Notes: a model not told the origin generated them from the sequence alone. A DNA stretch of 64,000 nucleotides from Massilia timonae CCUG 45783 (GCF_000315425.1 NZ_JH992925.1:124001-188000), one strand, 5' to 3'; shown: positions 51,310 through 60,946, counted from the stretch's first letter. Numbers and translations are program-made.

Positions 51310-52344
51310 ATGCGCATGAAGCACTTCTTCGTCTCGATCGCCCTGGCCGCAACGGCATTCTCCGCCAGCGCCCAGAACGCCAACATCACCGGCGCCGGCG
51401 CGACCTTCCCATACCCGATCTATGCCAAGTGGGCCGAGCTGTACAAGGCGGCTTCCGGCGTCGGTCTGAACTACCAGTCGGTTGGTTCGGGCGCCGGCAT
51501 CAAGCAGATCAAGGCCAAGACCGTCGACTTCGGCGCATCCGACATGCCGCTGGCGGCGAACGAGCTGAACGCCGCGGGCCTGTTCCAGTTCCCGGCCGTG
51601 ATGGGCGGCGTGGTGCCGATCGTGAACCTGGACGGCATCGCCCCGGGCCAGCTGAAGCTGAGCGGCGCCGTCATCGCCGACATCTACATGGGCAAGATCA
51701 CCAAGTGGAACGCGCCGCAGATCGCCGCGCTGAACCCGGGCGTCAAGCTGCCCGCCAACGACATCACCGTGGTGCGCCGCGCCGACAGCTCGGGCACCTC
51801 GTTCCTGTGGACCGACTACCTGAGCAAGGTCAGCCCGGCCTGGAAATCGACCATCGGCGCCGGCACCACCGTCAAGTGGGCGGTTGGTGTGGGCGGCAAG
51901 GGCAACGAGGGCGTGGCCGCCAACGTGCAGCGCATCAAGGGCGGCATCGGCTACGTCGAGTGGGCCTACGCCAAGAAGAACAAGATGGCGCACACCCAGC
52001 TGCAGGGCGCGGACGGCGCCTGGCTGCAACCGTCGGACGACGCCTTCAAGGCCGCCGCCGCCGGCGCCAACTGGAAAGGCACCCCGGGCTTCGCGGTGAT
52101 CCTGACCAACCAGGCCGGCAAGGGCGCCTGGCCGGTCACTGGCGCCTCGTACATCCTGGTGCACAAGAACCAGCCGGCCGCCAAGGGCCAGCAAGTGTTG
52201 AAGTTCTTCGACTGGGCCTACAAGAACGGCGCCCCGTCGGCCGCCGAACTGGACTACGTGCCGATGCCGGCCGAAGTCACCAAGCTGGTGCAGGACGCCT
52301 GGCGCGCCAACCTGAAGGACACCACCGGCAAGGCGCTCTGGTAA
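51310..52344 (+). CDS. pstS: PstS, periplasmic phosphate-binding protein
   Basis: A 344-residue high-affinity phosphate receptor. Signal peptide about 1-21 (ending FSASAQ), mature start ANITGAGATFPYPIYAKWAE, phosphate-binding GSGAGIKQIKAKTVDFGASD and RRADSSGTSFLW. First gene of the seven-gene Pho operon. A GC hairpin follows its stop and probably limits transcription of the later genes relative to pstS. Confidence 0.95.
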   Translation: MRMKHFFVSIALAATAFSASAQNANITGAGATFPYPIYAKWAELYKAASGVGLNYQSVGSGAGIKQIKAKTVDFGASDMPLAANELNAAGLFQFPAVMGGVVPIVNLDGIAPGQLKLSGAVIADIYMGKITKWNAPQIAALNPGVKLPANDITVVRRADSSGTSFLWTDYLSKVSPAWKSTIGAGTTVKWAVGVGGKGNEGVAANVQRIKGGIGYVEWAYAKKNKMAHTQLQGADGAWLQPSDDAFKAAAAGANWKGTPGFAVILTNQAGKGAWPVTGASYILVHKNQPAAKGQQVLKFFDWAYKNGAPSAAELDYVPMPAEVTKLVQDAWRANLKDTTGKALW

Positions 52345-52366
52345 TCCGCATTGCTTGAAACAAGGT

Positions 52367-52386
52367 GGGCTGGCGCGTTCCAGCCC
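52367..52386 (+). terminator. hairpin between pstS and pstC (partial terminator/attenuator)
   Basis: Perfect 7-bp stem GGGCTGG / CCAGCCC with a six-base loop, followed by TTCCGTTT, a poor T run. Such a structure after a binding-protein gene usually stabilises its mRNA 3' end or stops part of the transcripts. Confidence 0.6.
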
Positions 52387-52430
52387 TTCCGTTTGCCAGC
52401 AATATTGACAAAAAAGCTATTAACGACGAT

Positions 52431-53456
52431 ATGAGCGCCCACCCATCCGCGACCATGAACGAGCTGCCCGAGAAAGCAGCGGCCGAAGCCGACGCCCTCC
52501 AGCATGCTGCGCTGCGCAGCACCATGCGCAACCAGCGCATGCAGGACTTCTTCTTCCACAAGATCACCTGGCTGTTCGCCGCTTCGGTACTGGCGGTACT
52601 GATCGGCATCATCATCTCGCTGGCCATCGGCGCGGCGCCGGCCTTCAAGGAATTCGGCCTCGGCTTCATCACCCGGGTGGAGTGGGATCCGGTCAACGAC
52701 CAGTACGGCGCCATGATCGCGATCTGGGGCACGCTGGCCACCTCGATCATCGCGCTGGCGGTGGCATTCCCGATCAGCTTCGGCATCGCCCTGTTCCTGA
52801 CCGAGATCTGCCCGGCCTGGCTGCGCCGCCCGCTGGGCACGGCGGTCGAACTGCTGGCCGGCGTGCCGTCGATCATCTACGGCATGTGGGGCCTGTTCGT
52901 GTTCGCGCCGCTGTTCGCCGAGTACGTCCAGCCCGCCCTCAAGGAAACCATCGGCCAGCTGCCGGTGATCGGCGTGATCTTCCAGGGCCCGACGATGGGC
53001 ATCGGCATCATGACCGCCGGCCTGATCCTGGCAATCATGATCATCCCGTTCATCGCCTCGGTGATGCGCGACGTGTTCGAGATCGTGCCGACCGTGCTGA
53101 AGGAATCGGCATACGGCCTGGGCTGCACCAAGTGGGAAGTGGTGCGCAAGGTGGTGCTGCCTTACACCCGCACCGGCGTGGTGGGCGGCGTGATGCTGGG
53201 CCTGGGCCGCGCGCTGGGCGAGACGATGGCCGTCACCTTCGTGATCGGCAATGCGCACTCGCTGTCGGCATCGCTGTTCTCGCCCGGTAACTCGATTTCG
53301 TCGACCCTGGCGAATGAATTCGCCGAAGCGGCCACGGCGCTGCACTCGTCGTCGCTGTTCGCCCTGGCCCTGATCCTGTTCGGCATCACCTTCGTCGTGC
53401 TGTCGGCGGCAAAACTGATGTTGCTCGGTATGTCCCGTAGCGAAGGCACCAAATAA
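52431..53456 (+). CDS. pstC: PstC, phosphate ABC permease
   Basis: A 341-residue inner-membrane permease with about six helices after a cytosolic N-terminus. Typical stretches: VELLAGVPSIIYGMWGLF, LKESAYGLGCTKWEVVRKVVLPYTRTGVVGG-type EAA loop near residues 220-250, and LGRALGETMAVTFVIGN. The ATG at 52431 fits the family; the frame is open upstream. One base separates its stop from the pstA ATG. Confidence 0.95.
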   Translation: MSAHPSATMNELPEKAAAEADALQHAALRSTMRNQRMQDFFFHKITWLFAASVLAVLIGIIISLAIGAAPAFKEFGLGFITRVEWDPVNDQYGAMIAIWGTLATSIIALAVAFPISFGIALFLTEICPAWLRRPLGTAVELLAGVPSIIYGMWGLFVFAPLFAEYVQPALKETIGQLPVIGVIFQGPTMGIGIMTAGLILAIMIIPFIASVMRDVFEIVPTVLKESAYGLGCTKWEVVRKVVLPYTRTGVVGGVMLGLGRALGETMAVTFVIGNAHSLSASLFSPGNSISSTLANEFAEAATALHSSSLFALALILFGITFVVLSAAKLMLLGMSRSEGTK

Positions 53457-53457
53457 T

Positions 53458-54318
53458 ATGAATACCGCGATCAAGAACCCCGTCTACCGCAAGCGCCTGC
53501 TGGCGCACCGCATCGGCATCACGCTGTCGGTGTGCGCCATGGGCATCGGCCTGGCCTTCCTGGCCTGGATCCTGTTCACCCTGCTGTACAACGGCTTCGG
53601 CGGCCTGAGCGCCACCCTGTTCACGGCCGATACCCCGGCCCCGGGCACCCCCGGCGGCGGCTTGCGCAACGCCATCGTCGGCAGCGTGATGATGGTCGGC
53701 CTGTCGGCCCTGGTGAGCACCCCGATCGGCATCCTGGCCGGTATCTACCTGGCAGAGTACGGCGAGAACAACAAGTTCGCGCAGATCACCCGCTTCGTGA
53801 CCGACATCATGCTGTCGGCCCCGTCGATCGTGATCGGCCTGTTCGTCTACGCCCTGTACGTCGCCAATGTGCAGCACTTCTCGGGCTATGCCGGCTCGAT
53901 CGCGCTGTCGCTGATCGCGATTCCGGTGGTCGTGCGCACCACCGACAATATGCTGCGCCTGGTGCCGGCCAGCCTGCTGGAAGCCGCCTACGCCCTCGGC
54001 GCGCCGCACTGGAAGGTGGCGATCACGGTGCGCCTGCGCGCCGTGAAGGCCGGCGTCGTGACCGGCGTGCTGCTGGCGATTGCCCGCGTCACCGGCGAAA
54101 CCGCGCCGCTGCTGTTCACCGCCCTGAACAACCAGTTCTTCAGCGCCGACATGAACGCGCCGCTGGCCAACCTGCCGGTCGTGATCTACACCTATGCCAT
54201 GAGCCCGTATGACGACTGGCGCTCGCTGGCCTGGGCCGGCGCACTGCTGGTGACTGCTACCGTGCTGTTGCTGAACATCCTGTCGCGGACCCTGTTCAGC
54301 CAAAAAACTCCGCGTTAA
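53458..54318 (+). CDS. pstA: PstA, phosphate ABC permease
   Basis: A 286-residue permease pairing with PstC. Motifs: GGLRNAIVGSVMMVG, IGILAGIYLAEYG, LSAPSIVIGLFVYALYV, and the EAA loop SLLEAAYALGAPHWKV; late ARVTGETAPLLFTALN. About six helices. Confidence 0.95.
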   Translation: MNTAIKNPVYRKRLLAHRIGITLSVCAMGIGLAFLAWILFTLLYNGFGGLSATLFTADTPAPGTPGGGLRNAIVGSVMMVGLSALVSTPIGILAGIYLAEYGENNKFAQITRFVTDIMLSAPSIVIGLFVYALYVANVQHFSGYAGSIALSLIAIPVVVRTTDNMLRLVPASLLEAAYALGAPHWKVAITVRLRAVKAGVVTGVLLAIARVTGETAPLLFTALNNQFFSADMNAPLANLPVVIYTYAMSPYDDWRSLAWAGALLVTATVLLLNILSRTLFSQKTPR

Positions 54319-54341
54319 TCGACCTGATAAAAGACAAAGTG

Positions 54342-55142
54342 ATGAACCAAGCCATGCTCAATACGACTCCGACCCCGGCCGCTGCAAAAGCCAAGACGAT
54401 CGAAATCGAAGGCCTGAACTTTTTTTACGGTAAGACGCAGAGCCTCAAGGATGTCTCGCTCGACATCCACGCCAAGCAGGTGACGGCCTTCATCGGCCCG
54501 TCGGGCTGCGGCAAGTCGACCCTGCTGCGCACCCTGAACCGCATGTACGACCTGTACCCCGGCCAGCGCGCCGAGGGCTCGATCATGTACCGCGGCCGCA
54601 ATATCCTGGAGCCAGGTGTCGACGTCAACATGCTGCGCGCCAAGGTCGGCATGGTGTTCCAGAAGCCGACGCCGTTCCCGATGTCGATCTACGACAACAT
54701 CGCCTTCGGCGTGCGCCTGTACGAAAACCTGTCGAAGGGCGAGATGGACGAGCGCGTGGAGTGGGCGCTGAAAAAGGCGGCGCTGTGGGAAGAAGCCAAG
54801 GACAAATTGAACAAGAGCGGACTGTCGCTGTCGGGCGGCCAGCAGCAGCGCCTGTGCATCGCGCGCGGCGTGGCGGTCAAGCCGGACGTGCTGCTGCTCG
54901 ACGAACCGACCTCGGCGCTGGACCCGATCTCGACCGCCAAGATCGAGGAACTGATCAGCGAGCTGAAGCAGGATTACACGATCACCATCGTGACCCATAA
55001 TATGCAACAAGCCGCGCGTTGCTCGGATTACACTGCCTATATGTATCTTGGCGAGCTGGTCGAATTCGGCGAGACCGACCAGATCTTCATGAATCCGGCG
55101 CGCAAGGAAACGCAAGACTATATTACCGGCCGCTTCGGCTGA
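54342..55142 (+). CDS. pstB: PstB, phosphate ABC transporter ATPase
   Basis: A 266-residue ATPase: Walker A GPSGCGKST, LNRMYDLYPGQRAEG (PstB hallmark), Q-loop VFQKPTPFPMS, signature LSGGQQQRLCIAR, Walker B LLLDEPTSALD and H-loop VTHNMQQA. The ATG at 54342 directly follows an in-frame GTG and is preferred. N-terminal 16 residues are a variable Ala/Pro-rich arm. Confidence 0.95.
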   Translation: MNQAMLNTTPTPAAAKAKTIEIEGLNFFYGKTQSLKDVSLDIHAKQVTAFIGPSGCGKSTLLRTLNRMYDLYPGQRAEGSIMYRGRNILEPGVDVNMLRAKVGMVFQKPTPFPMSIYDNIAFGVRLYENLSKGEMDERVEWALKKAALWEEAKDKLNKSGLSLSGGQQQRLCIARGVAVKPDVLLLDEPTSALDPISTAKIEELISELKQDYTITIVTHNMQQAARCSDYTAYMYLGELVEFGETDQIFMNPARKETQDYITGRFG

Positions 55143-55206
55143 TCCTACCCGGTTGTTCATTTTGCCGGCCAGGGCCGGCTTCACAAGAATATTTGACGGA
55201 GAAGTT

Positions 55207-55908
55207 ATGACAGGCGAGCATTCATCCAAGCAGTACGACCAGGAACTCGAGGGCATCCGTTCCCAGGTCTTGCTGATGGGCGGCATGGTGGAAACCCAGT
55301 TCGAGGACGCGCTCGAGTGCTTCCGCATCGGCGACATCCCGCGCGCCGAGCGCGTGATGGCCGAAGACCAGGCCGTCAACCAGCTCGAAGTCTCGCTCGA
55401 CGACGCCTGCAGCCACCTGATCGTCAAGCGCCAGCCGACCGCCAACGACCTGCGCACCGTGATGGCCACCATCAAGGTCATCACCGACCTGGAGCGCATC
55501 GGCGACGAGGCGACCAAGATCGCGCGCACCGCCAAGAGCCTGCACGAGCGCGGCACGGCCGGCTTCGCCCACTACGACATGATCCGCACCATCGCCAAGG
55601 CGACCTCGGAGCTGCTGCACGATTCGCTGGACGCGTTCGCGCGCCTGGACGGCAAGCAGGCCTTGCAGATCATCGCCGGCGACGAGGTGGTCGACCACGA
55701 GTTCCGCACCATCCTGCGTACCATGGTCACCTACATGATGGAAGACCCGCGCACGATCTCGTCGGCGCTGGATACGCTGTGGGTGGCGAAGGCGATCGAG
55801 CGCATCGGCGACCACGCCAAGAACATCGCGGAATACGTGATCTACGTGGTCGAAGGCCGCGACATCCGCCACAGCAAGGTGATCCTCGACGACCAGTCGG
55901 CGGCCTGA
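55207..55908 (+). CDS. phoU: PhoU, phosphate signalling adaptor
   Basis: A 233-residue all-helical protein with two three-helix bundles carrying the metal-cluster motifs around DEATKIARTAKS and ERIGDHAKNIAEYVIYVVEG. It links Pst transport status to PhoR and keeps the regulon off when phosphate is plentiful. GGAG before the ATG defines the start. Two bases separate its stop from the phoB ATG. Confidence 0.95.
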   Translation: MTGEHSSKQYDQELEGIRSQVLLMGGMVETQFEDALECFRIGDIPRAERVMAEDQAVNQLEVSLDDACSHLIVKRQPTANDLRTVMATIKVITDLERIGDEATKIARTAKSLHERGTAGFAHYDMIRTIAKATSELLHDSLDAFARLDGKQALQIIAGDEVVDHEFRTILRTMVTYMMEDPRTISSALDTLWVAKAIERIGDHAKNIAEYVIYVVEGRDIRHSKVILDDQSAA

Positions 55909-55910
55909 GC

Positions 55911-56597
55911 ATGGCGGACAATACCTCCGTCCTGGTGGTCGAAGACGAGCCGGCGATCGTCGAACTGGTGACCTATTCGCTGCGCGAGGCAGGGTGGGAC
56001 ATTCGCACCGCCGACACCACCGCCGGCGCCTGGGAAAGCATCAGCCGGGGCAAGCCCGACCTGCTGCTGCTGGACTGGATGCTGCCCGACCAGAGCGGCC
56101 TGCGTTTGCTCTCGCGCCTGCGCGCCGACCGCGACTTCCAGGACCTGCCGGTGATCATGCTGACGGCAAAAAGCATGGAAGAGGACAAGCTGGCGGGCCT
56201 GAACAACGGCGCCGACGACTACATCACCAAGCCGTTCTCGCCGCGCGAACTGCTGGCGCGCTCGCGCGCGCTGCTGCGCCGCAAAAGCCCGCACCTGGCC
56301 GAGGCGCCGCTGCGCGCCGGCGCGGTGACGCTCGATCCGAACAGCTGCACGGTGACGGTCGAGGGCCAGCAGATCGACATCGGCAACGCGGAGTACAAGC
56401 TCCTGAAGTACCTGATGGCGCATCGGGAGCGGGTGTTTTCGCGCGCCCAGCTGCTCGACAAGGTGTGGGGCGACCACGCGGTGATCGAGGAGCGCACGGT
56501 CGACGTGCACGTGCTGCGCCTGAGGAAGGCATTGAAAAGCGCCGATGGCTTGATCCGCACCGTGCGCAGCGTCGGCTACATGCTGTCCGAGAAATAA
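55911..56597 (+). CDS. phoB: PhoB, phosphate response regulator
   Basis: A 228-residue OmpR-family regulator: receiver domain with Asp55 (LLLLDWMLPDQSG) and ITKPF, winged helix with ERTVDVHVLRLRKAL and VRSVGYML. Its predicted targets in this window are the pst promoter and possibly the Ppx/GppA gene. Lies between phoU and phoR, so phoBR is transcribed with pst, giving positive autoregulation. Confidence 0.95.
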   Translation: MADNTSVLVVEDEPAIVELVTYSLREAGWDIRTADTTAGAWESISRGKPDLLLLDWMLPDQSGLRLLSRLRADRDFQDLPVIMLTAKSMEEDKLAGLNNGADDYITKPFSPRELLARSRALLRRKSPHLAEAPLRAGAVTLDPNSCTVTVEGQQIDIGNAEYKLLKYLMAHRERVFSRAQLLDKVWGDHAVIEERTVDVHVLRLRKALKSADGLIRTVRSVGYMLSEK

Positions 56598-56616
56598 CGC
56601 GGTGTCGAAGGACGCG

Positions 56617-57909
56617 ATGAATCCCAAGCTGCTGTTCTGGGTGCCGGCGCTGCTGCGCACGGGCCTGTTGTTCGCCGTGGCCGGCCTGGTGTGGTGGTGG
56701 TTCGGCCCCATAGCCGGGCTGTCGCTGGCGCTGGCCGGCATGGCGGTCGCCGTGTTCACGCAACTGTCTTACCTGTACAAGCTGGGCGAGTGGCTCGACG
56801 AGCCGCACAGCACGCGCCTGCCGGATGGCTGGGGCGCCTGGACCGATGCCTTCGCCCGCCTGTATCGCCTGCGGCGCGACGACGAGCGCCATCAGGCCGA
56901 ACTGACCGAGTGGCTGGCGCGCTTTCGCCAGGCGATGCACCTGCTGCCGGAAGGCGTGGCCATCATGGACGACGTGCTGTTCCTGGAGTGGTGCAACCCG
57001 GCGGTCGAGAAGCACCTGGGCCTGACGATGGAGCGCGACAAGGGGCTGCGCGTGACCAACCTGGTGCGCCATCCGGACTTCATCGACTATATCGTGCTGG
57101 GCCGCTATGAGCAGCCGCTGACGCTGTCGTTCCGTGGCCGCAAGCTGGAATGCCGCATCATCCCGTTCGAGAACCGGCGCCAGATCCTGGTGACGCACGA
57201 CGCCACCGACACCGAGCGCATCGAGGCGATGCGGCGCGACTTCATCGCCAACGCCTCGCACGAGCTGCGCACGCCGCTGACGGTGATCGTGGGCTTCCTC
57301 GAGATCGCGCTGTCCGATCCGGGCATCGACGTCGCCACGCGGATGGCGCACCTGAACCTGATGACGGAGCAGGCGCACCGCATGCAGCGCCTGATCCAGG
57401 ACATGCTGACCTTGTCGCGGCTGGAATCGGACGAGTATCCGATGAAGCGCGAGCGGGTGGACGTGCGCACGATGATCGACTCGATCGCCCTGGAGGCGCG
57501 CGCGCTGTCGGGCGGTCGGCACCAGATCGAGGTGTCGGTCGACGGCCCGGACGTGATGGGCAGCATGGAAGAACTGCGCAGCGCCTTCGCCAACCTGGCC
57601 TCGAACGCGGTGCGCTACTCGCCAAACGGCGGCACGATCCGCCTGGCCTGGACCCGCGGCGCCGACGCTTTATCGTTTGCGGTAACCGACTGCGGCATCG
57701 GCATCGACCCCGAACACATCCCGCGCCTGACCGAGCGTTTCTACCGCGTCGACAAGAGCCGTTCGCGCGAGACGCAGGGCACTGGCCTCGGTCTGGCGAT
57801 CGTCAAGCACGTCCTGCTGCGCCATGGCGGCAAGCTGACGATCACCTCGCAACCGGGCAAGGGCAGCACTTTCTCCGCCTCGCTCCCCAACACCTCGCTG
57901 CCCGCCTGA
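56617..57909 (+). CDS. phoR: PhoR, phosphate sensor histidine kinase
   Basis: A 430-residue kinase: two N-terminal membrane helices with almost no periplasmic loop, a charged linker, a PAS domain (about 105-190), HisKA with His215 (ANASHELRTPLTV), HATPase with NLASNAVRYSP, DCGIGIDPEHI and GTGLGLAIVKHV. The ATG at 56617 is preferred over the GTG at 56602 because AAGGA lies four bases before it. Only 2 bases separate its stop from that of the convergent DUF3325 gene. Confidence 0.94.
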   Translation: MNPKLLFWVPALLRTGLLFAVAGLVWWWFGPIAGLSLALAGMAVAVFTQLSYLYKLGEWLDEPHSTRLPDGWGAWTDAFARLYRLRRDDERHQAELTEWLARFRQAMHLLPEGVAIMDDVLFLEWCNPAVEKHLGLTMERDKGLRVTNLVRHPDFIDYIVLGRYEQPLTLSFRGRKLECRIIPFENRRQILVTHDATDTERIEAMRRDFIANASHELRTPLTVIVGFLEIALSDPGIDVATRMAHLNLMTEQAHRMQRLIQDMLTLSRLESDEYPMKRERVDVRTMIDSIALEARALSGGRHQIEVSVDGPDVMGSMEELRSAFANLASNAVRYSPNGGTIRLAWTRGADALSFAVTDCGIGIDPEHIPRLTERFYRVDKSRSRETQGTGLGLAIVKHVLLRHGGKLTITSQPGKGSTFSASLPNTSLPA

Positions 57910-57911
57910 CC

Positions 57912-58262
57912 CTAATTGCGCAGGAGGAGTGCGGCGGCCAGCAGGGCGGCGGGAATGCCGATCCAGGCGCCCTGCATTACCCGGCGCGGGTGGTATTGCA
58001 GGAGCAGGGTGACGGTCCAGGCGGCGAGCGACAGGATGCCGCACCACAGCACCGGGCCGATGTGCCAGCCGCTGGCGCCGATGCAGGCCATGAACGACAG
58101 CAGCAGGCCGATCCAGCCCAGGGTGCGCAGGCGCAGGCGGGTGGCGCGAGAGGCTTCCTTGCCGCGGCCGTGGATGTCGGCGTAGTGGCGGTCCATCGTG
58201 ATGCTGGTCGCGGCGAAGCCGCTGAAGGCGAGGGCGGCGCCGCTCAGGATCAATGCGTTCAT
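57912..58262 (-). CDS. DUF3325 family membrane protein
   Basis: A 116-residue protein with four hydrophobic helices, typical of DUF3325, small proteins found in siderophore-uptake clusters. Conserved start: SGAALAFSGFAATSITMDRHY with the basic loop HGRGKEASRATRLRLR after it. Last gene of the iron operon, overlapping the PepSY gene by 4 bases. Probably assists the membrane reductase-like PepSY protein (inference). Confidence 0.82.
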   Translation of the reverse strand: MNALILSGAALAFSGFAATSITMDRHYADIHGRGKEASRATRLRLRTLGWIGLLLSFMACIGASGWHIGPVLWCGILSLAAWTVTLLLQYHPRRVMQGAWIGIPAALLAAALLLRN

Positions 58263-59893
58263 GCGATCTCCAGTGGCGTCGGTTGCGCCGGGTTGGCCGG
58301 CTGCCGGGCAGCAGCCTGCTTCTTCGTCTTGCGGCCCAGCCACCAGGCGGCCCAGCCGAGCAGCAGGCCAAGCAGCAGCACCACGATGTCGAACCCGGCC
58401 ACCGCGCGCAGGGCCGGACCGCCGAACAGGGTCACCCCCAGGTGGGTATCGGTCGTGAGCGCATTCAGCACCGGGATCCCGGCCAGCAGCACGGCGCCCA
58501 GCGTCAGCTGGAAGCGCCACATGGCGCGCGTCGGACGGATCTGCGCCAGCAGCGCGGCCAGGCCCCAGGCGATGAAGAAGCAGTTGGCCTCGAGGTTCGT
58601 GCGCTGCGCGATCTCGACCGGCAGCAGGCGGTTGGCCCAGAAGTAGACGGCGAAGGCGATCGGCAGGCCGGCGATGGCGCCGATGTTCAGGGCGTCGACC
58701 AGGCGCACCCCGAAGCCGACCCGGCCGCCCTTGGCCAGCACCTTGGCGTACTTCTGGCGCTCCTTCACGCCCCACAGCAAGGCGCCGGTGGCGACCATCG
58801 CGGTGCCGGCCAGCCCGCACACGAAGAACAGCGCGCGCAGCAGCGGGTCGGCGAAGTGGGCCACGTGCAGGCCATAGATCGCGGCGCGCGTGTCCAGCGT
58901 GGTGCTCATCGGCGCGGTCTCGGTCAGCAGCGCGCCGCTCACGCCGTCGAAGGTCATGGTCGGTTCGATGTTCGACAACTGCTGGCCCGAAGGGCGATGC
59001 AGCGCGACCCGGGCGTTGGCGTCGTTCGGATTGCTCACCACGATCCGCGTCGGCGCCTGGCCCCAGGCGCGCTCGGCCTGCAGCAGCATCGGCGCGATGT
59101 CGGCCAGCGGCGCGAACTCCTTCGCCGGCTTCACCCGTTCGGCGTTCGGGAACACGTCCGCGAACATGGCGCTCTGCTCGGCGCCGTACAGCGCCTTGGT
59201 GGGCGAGGGCATGTACATGAACATCAGCGTGACCAGGCCGGTGTACGTGATCATCAGGTGGAACGGCAGCGCCAGCACCGCGGTGGCGTTGTGCGCGTCC
59301 AGCCACGAGCGCTGGCCTTTCTTGGGACGGAAGGTGAAGAAGTCCTTGAAGATGCGTTTATGGGTGATCACGCCGCTGACGATCGCCACCAGCATGAACA
59401 TGGCGGCGACGCCGACGATCCAGCGGCCCCAGATGGCGGACATGTAGTACAGGTCGAAGTGCAGGCGGTACAGGAACTCGCCGCCGCGGGTGTCGCGCGG
59501 CGCCGCGGTGTTCTCGCCGGTCATCGGATCGAGCGTGAAGTTCTGGGTGCGGAACGCCGCGCGCCGCTCCTCGCGCGTCATGCCTTTTTTGGGCGGGTTG
59601 GTCCAGCTGGCATAGATCAGCGGATTGCGCTCGTGCGGCAGGTCGAGGAACCAGGCATTCGCCTTCGGCGCGCGCTGCTGCAGCTCGCGCACCGCGAGCG
59701 TGGCCGATTCGGCCGGCGTCACCCGCGAGGGCGCATCGGCCGCCTTGTGCAGCTCGGGCTTCATCCAGAACGTGATCTCGTGCTTGTAATAGGCCGCGGT
59801 GCCGCCCATGAACACCAGCAGCAGCAGCCAGCACACCAACAGGCCCGACCAGGTGTGCACCCAGGCCATCGATTGGCGCAAGCCTTCTTTCAT
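58259..59893 (-). CDS. PepSY-domain membrane protein (ferric-siderophore reductase type)
   Basis: A 544-residue inner-membrane protein of the PepSY-associated TM (FoxB/PiuB-like) family, implicated in reductive release of iron from siderophores in the periplasm. N-terminal WVHTWSGLLVCWLLLLVFMGG with a helix His, periplasmic PepSY region, YRLHFDLYY, AHNATAVLALPFHLMITYTG and LHVAHFADPLLRALFF supply paired histidines fit for heme. GGGAGGG before the ATG at 59893. Coupled by 4-base overlaps to DUF3649 upstream and DUF3325 downstream. Confidence 0.88.
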   Translation of the reverse strand: MKEGLRQSMAWVHTWSGLLVCWLLLLVFMGGTAAYYKHEITFWMKPELHKAADAPSRVTPAESATLAVRELQQRAPKANAWFLDLPHERNPLIYASWTNPPKKGMTREERRAAFRTQNFTLDPMTGENTAAPRDTRGGEFLYRLHFDLYYMSAIWGRWIVGVAAMFMLVAIVSGVITHKRIFKDFFTFRPKKGQRSWLDAHNATAVLALPFHLMITYTGLVTLMFMYMPSPTKALYGAEQSAMFADVFPNAERVKPAKEFAPLADIAPMLLQAERAWGQAPTRIVVSNPNDANARVALHRPSGQQLSNIEPTMTFDGVSGALLTETAPMSTTLDTRAAIYGLHVAHFADPLLRALFFVCGLAGTAMVATGALLWGVKERQKYAKVLAKGGRVGFGVRLVDALNIGAIAGLPIAFAVYFWANRLLPVEIAQRTNLEANCFFIAWGLAALLAQIRPTRAMWRFQLTLGAVLLAGIPVLNALTTDTHLGVTLFGGPALRAVAGFDIVVLLLGLLLGWAAWWLGRKTKKQAAARQPANPAQPTPLEIA

Positions 59894-60177
59894 GACGCCC
59901 TCCCGGCAATCCACAACACAGCGCCCAATACGCTGCTGGTCGCGACCACCCCGACCCAGGCGCGCAGCGCGCTGCCGGTGGCGAACACCCACAGGATCAC
60001 GCAGGTATAGACCACGAAGGAGAGCAGGGTGGCGAGGGTGACGGCGTCGGCGCGCGGCAGCGGCAGCGCGATGGCGATCAGGGCGCTGGCGATCGCGGTC
60101 AGCACATAGCCGCCGGCGATCGCCGCGACCGCGCGCGCGGCCACGCCGCCGCGGTAGCGCCAGGTGAGGGTAGTCAT
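59890..60177 (-). CDS. DUF3649 family small membrane protein
   Basis: A 95-residue protein with three hydrophobic helices, resembling DUF3649 proteins found with siderophore receptors and PepSY proteins. The conserved RYRGGVAARAVAAIAGGY start and FVVYTCVILWVFATGS segment are present. Stop overlaps the PepSY gene start. Role unknown; iron uptake by context. Confidence 0.8.
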   Translation of the reverse strand: MTTLTWRYRGGVAARAVAAIAGGYVLTAIASALIAIALPLPRADAVTLATLLSFVVYTCVILWVFATGSALRAWVGVVATSSVLGAVLWIAGRAS

Positions 60178-60211
60178 GAGGCTCGGGCCTTTCTATGCGA
60201 ATGGATGGCGA

Positions 60212-60946
60212 TCAGTGTTCCGCGCCCGGCGCCAGCGCAGGGCCCGCGGGCAGGGGCGCGATGCCTTGCGGCTGCATGACGGTCAGCGACGAGGTATGGC
60301 TGGCGCTGGCGTACTGCACGCCGGCGCGCTCACCGCCACTCTTGTCGGTATGGGCCGTCTCCAGCACATACATGCCTTTCCACGGCAGCGCGAACTTCAC
60401 CGCGCCGTTGGCGTCGGCCAGCGCTTCCTTCGACCAGCCGCTGGGCACGGTGATCGCCACCTTCGCCTTCGGCAGCGGCTGGCCCTGGTAGAACACCCTG
60501 AATTCGCCGGGCGTGCCGGTCGGGACGATGTCCAGCGCCAGCTTCGGCTGCTGCGCGGCGAAGCTGGTCGCCAGGCGCGCGGCCGGGATCCAGATGTGCT
60601 GGCTGGTCTTGCTGTCGGTGGTCGTTTCCCAGCCCGGATAGGCATTGTCCTCCGCCACGATGGCGTCTCCCGCCGCCAGCGTGGCGCCTCCGACCACGTA
60701 GCCCCTGGCGGTCTTCTCGAGCCTGAGCCCGGTCTCGCCGGAAGCCTTGAGCAGCGTCGCGCGCGGCGCGACGAATTTATCGAGCAGGCCGGGCGTGGTC
60801 TCGCGCTGGTTCAGGCCGAACTCGCCGAACTGCAGCTTTACCGTCTGGCCGTCCTGCTCCAGCCAGACGTGGTGCGCCTGGGCGCCAGGTGCGATGGCGG
60901 CGAGGGCGAGGAGCGAGGAGAGCAGCAGTTTCTTCATGGTCGTCAT
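60212..60946 (-). CDS. DUF4198 periplasmic protein of the iron cluster
   Basis: A 244-residue exported protein: signal peptide about 1-24 (MKKLLLSSLLALAAIAPGAQA), mature start HHVWLEQDGQTVKLQFGEFG. The DUF4198 family has an Ig-like fold with an N-terminal His pair and is often linked to metal uptake. First gene of the minus-strand operon, divergent from the TonB receptor across the shared Fur box. Start at 60946 or three codons later. Confidence 0.83.
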   Translation of the reverse strand: MTTMKKLLLSSLLALAAIAPGAQAHHVWLEQDGQTVKLQFGEFGLNQRETTPGLLDKFVAPRATLLKASGETGLRLEKTARGYVVGGATLAAGDAIVAEDNAYPGWETTTDSKTSQHIWIPAARLATSFAAQQPKLALDIVPTGTPGEFRVFYQGQPLPKAKVAITVPSGWSKEALADANGAVKFALPWKGMYVLETAHTDKSGGERAGVQYASASHTSSLTVMQPQGIAPLPAGPALAPGAEH

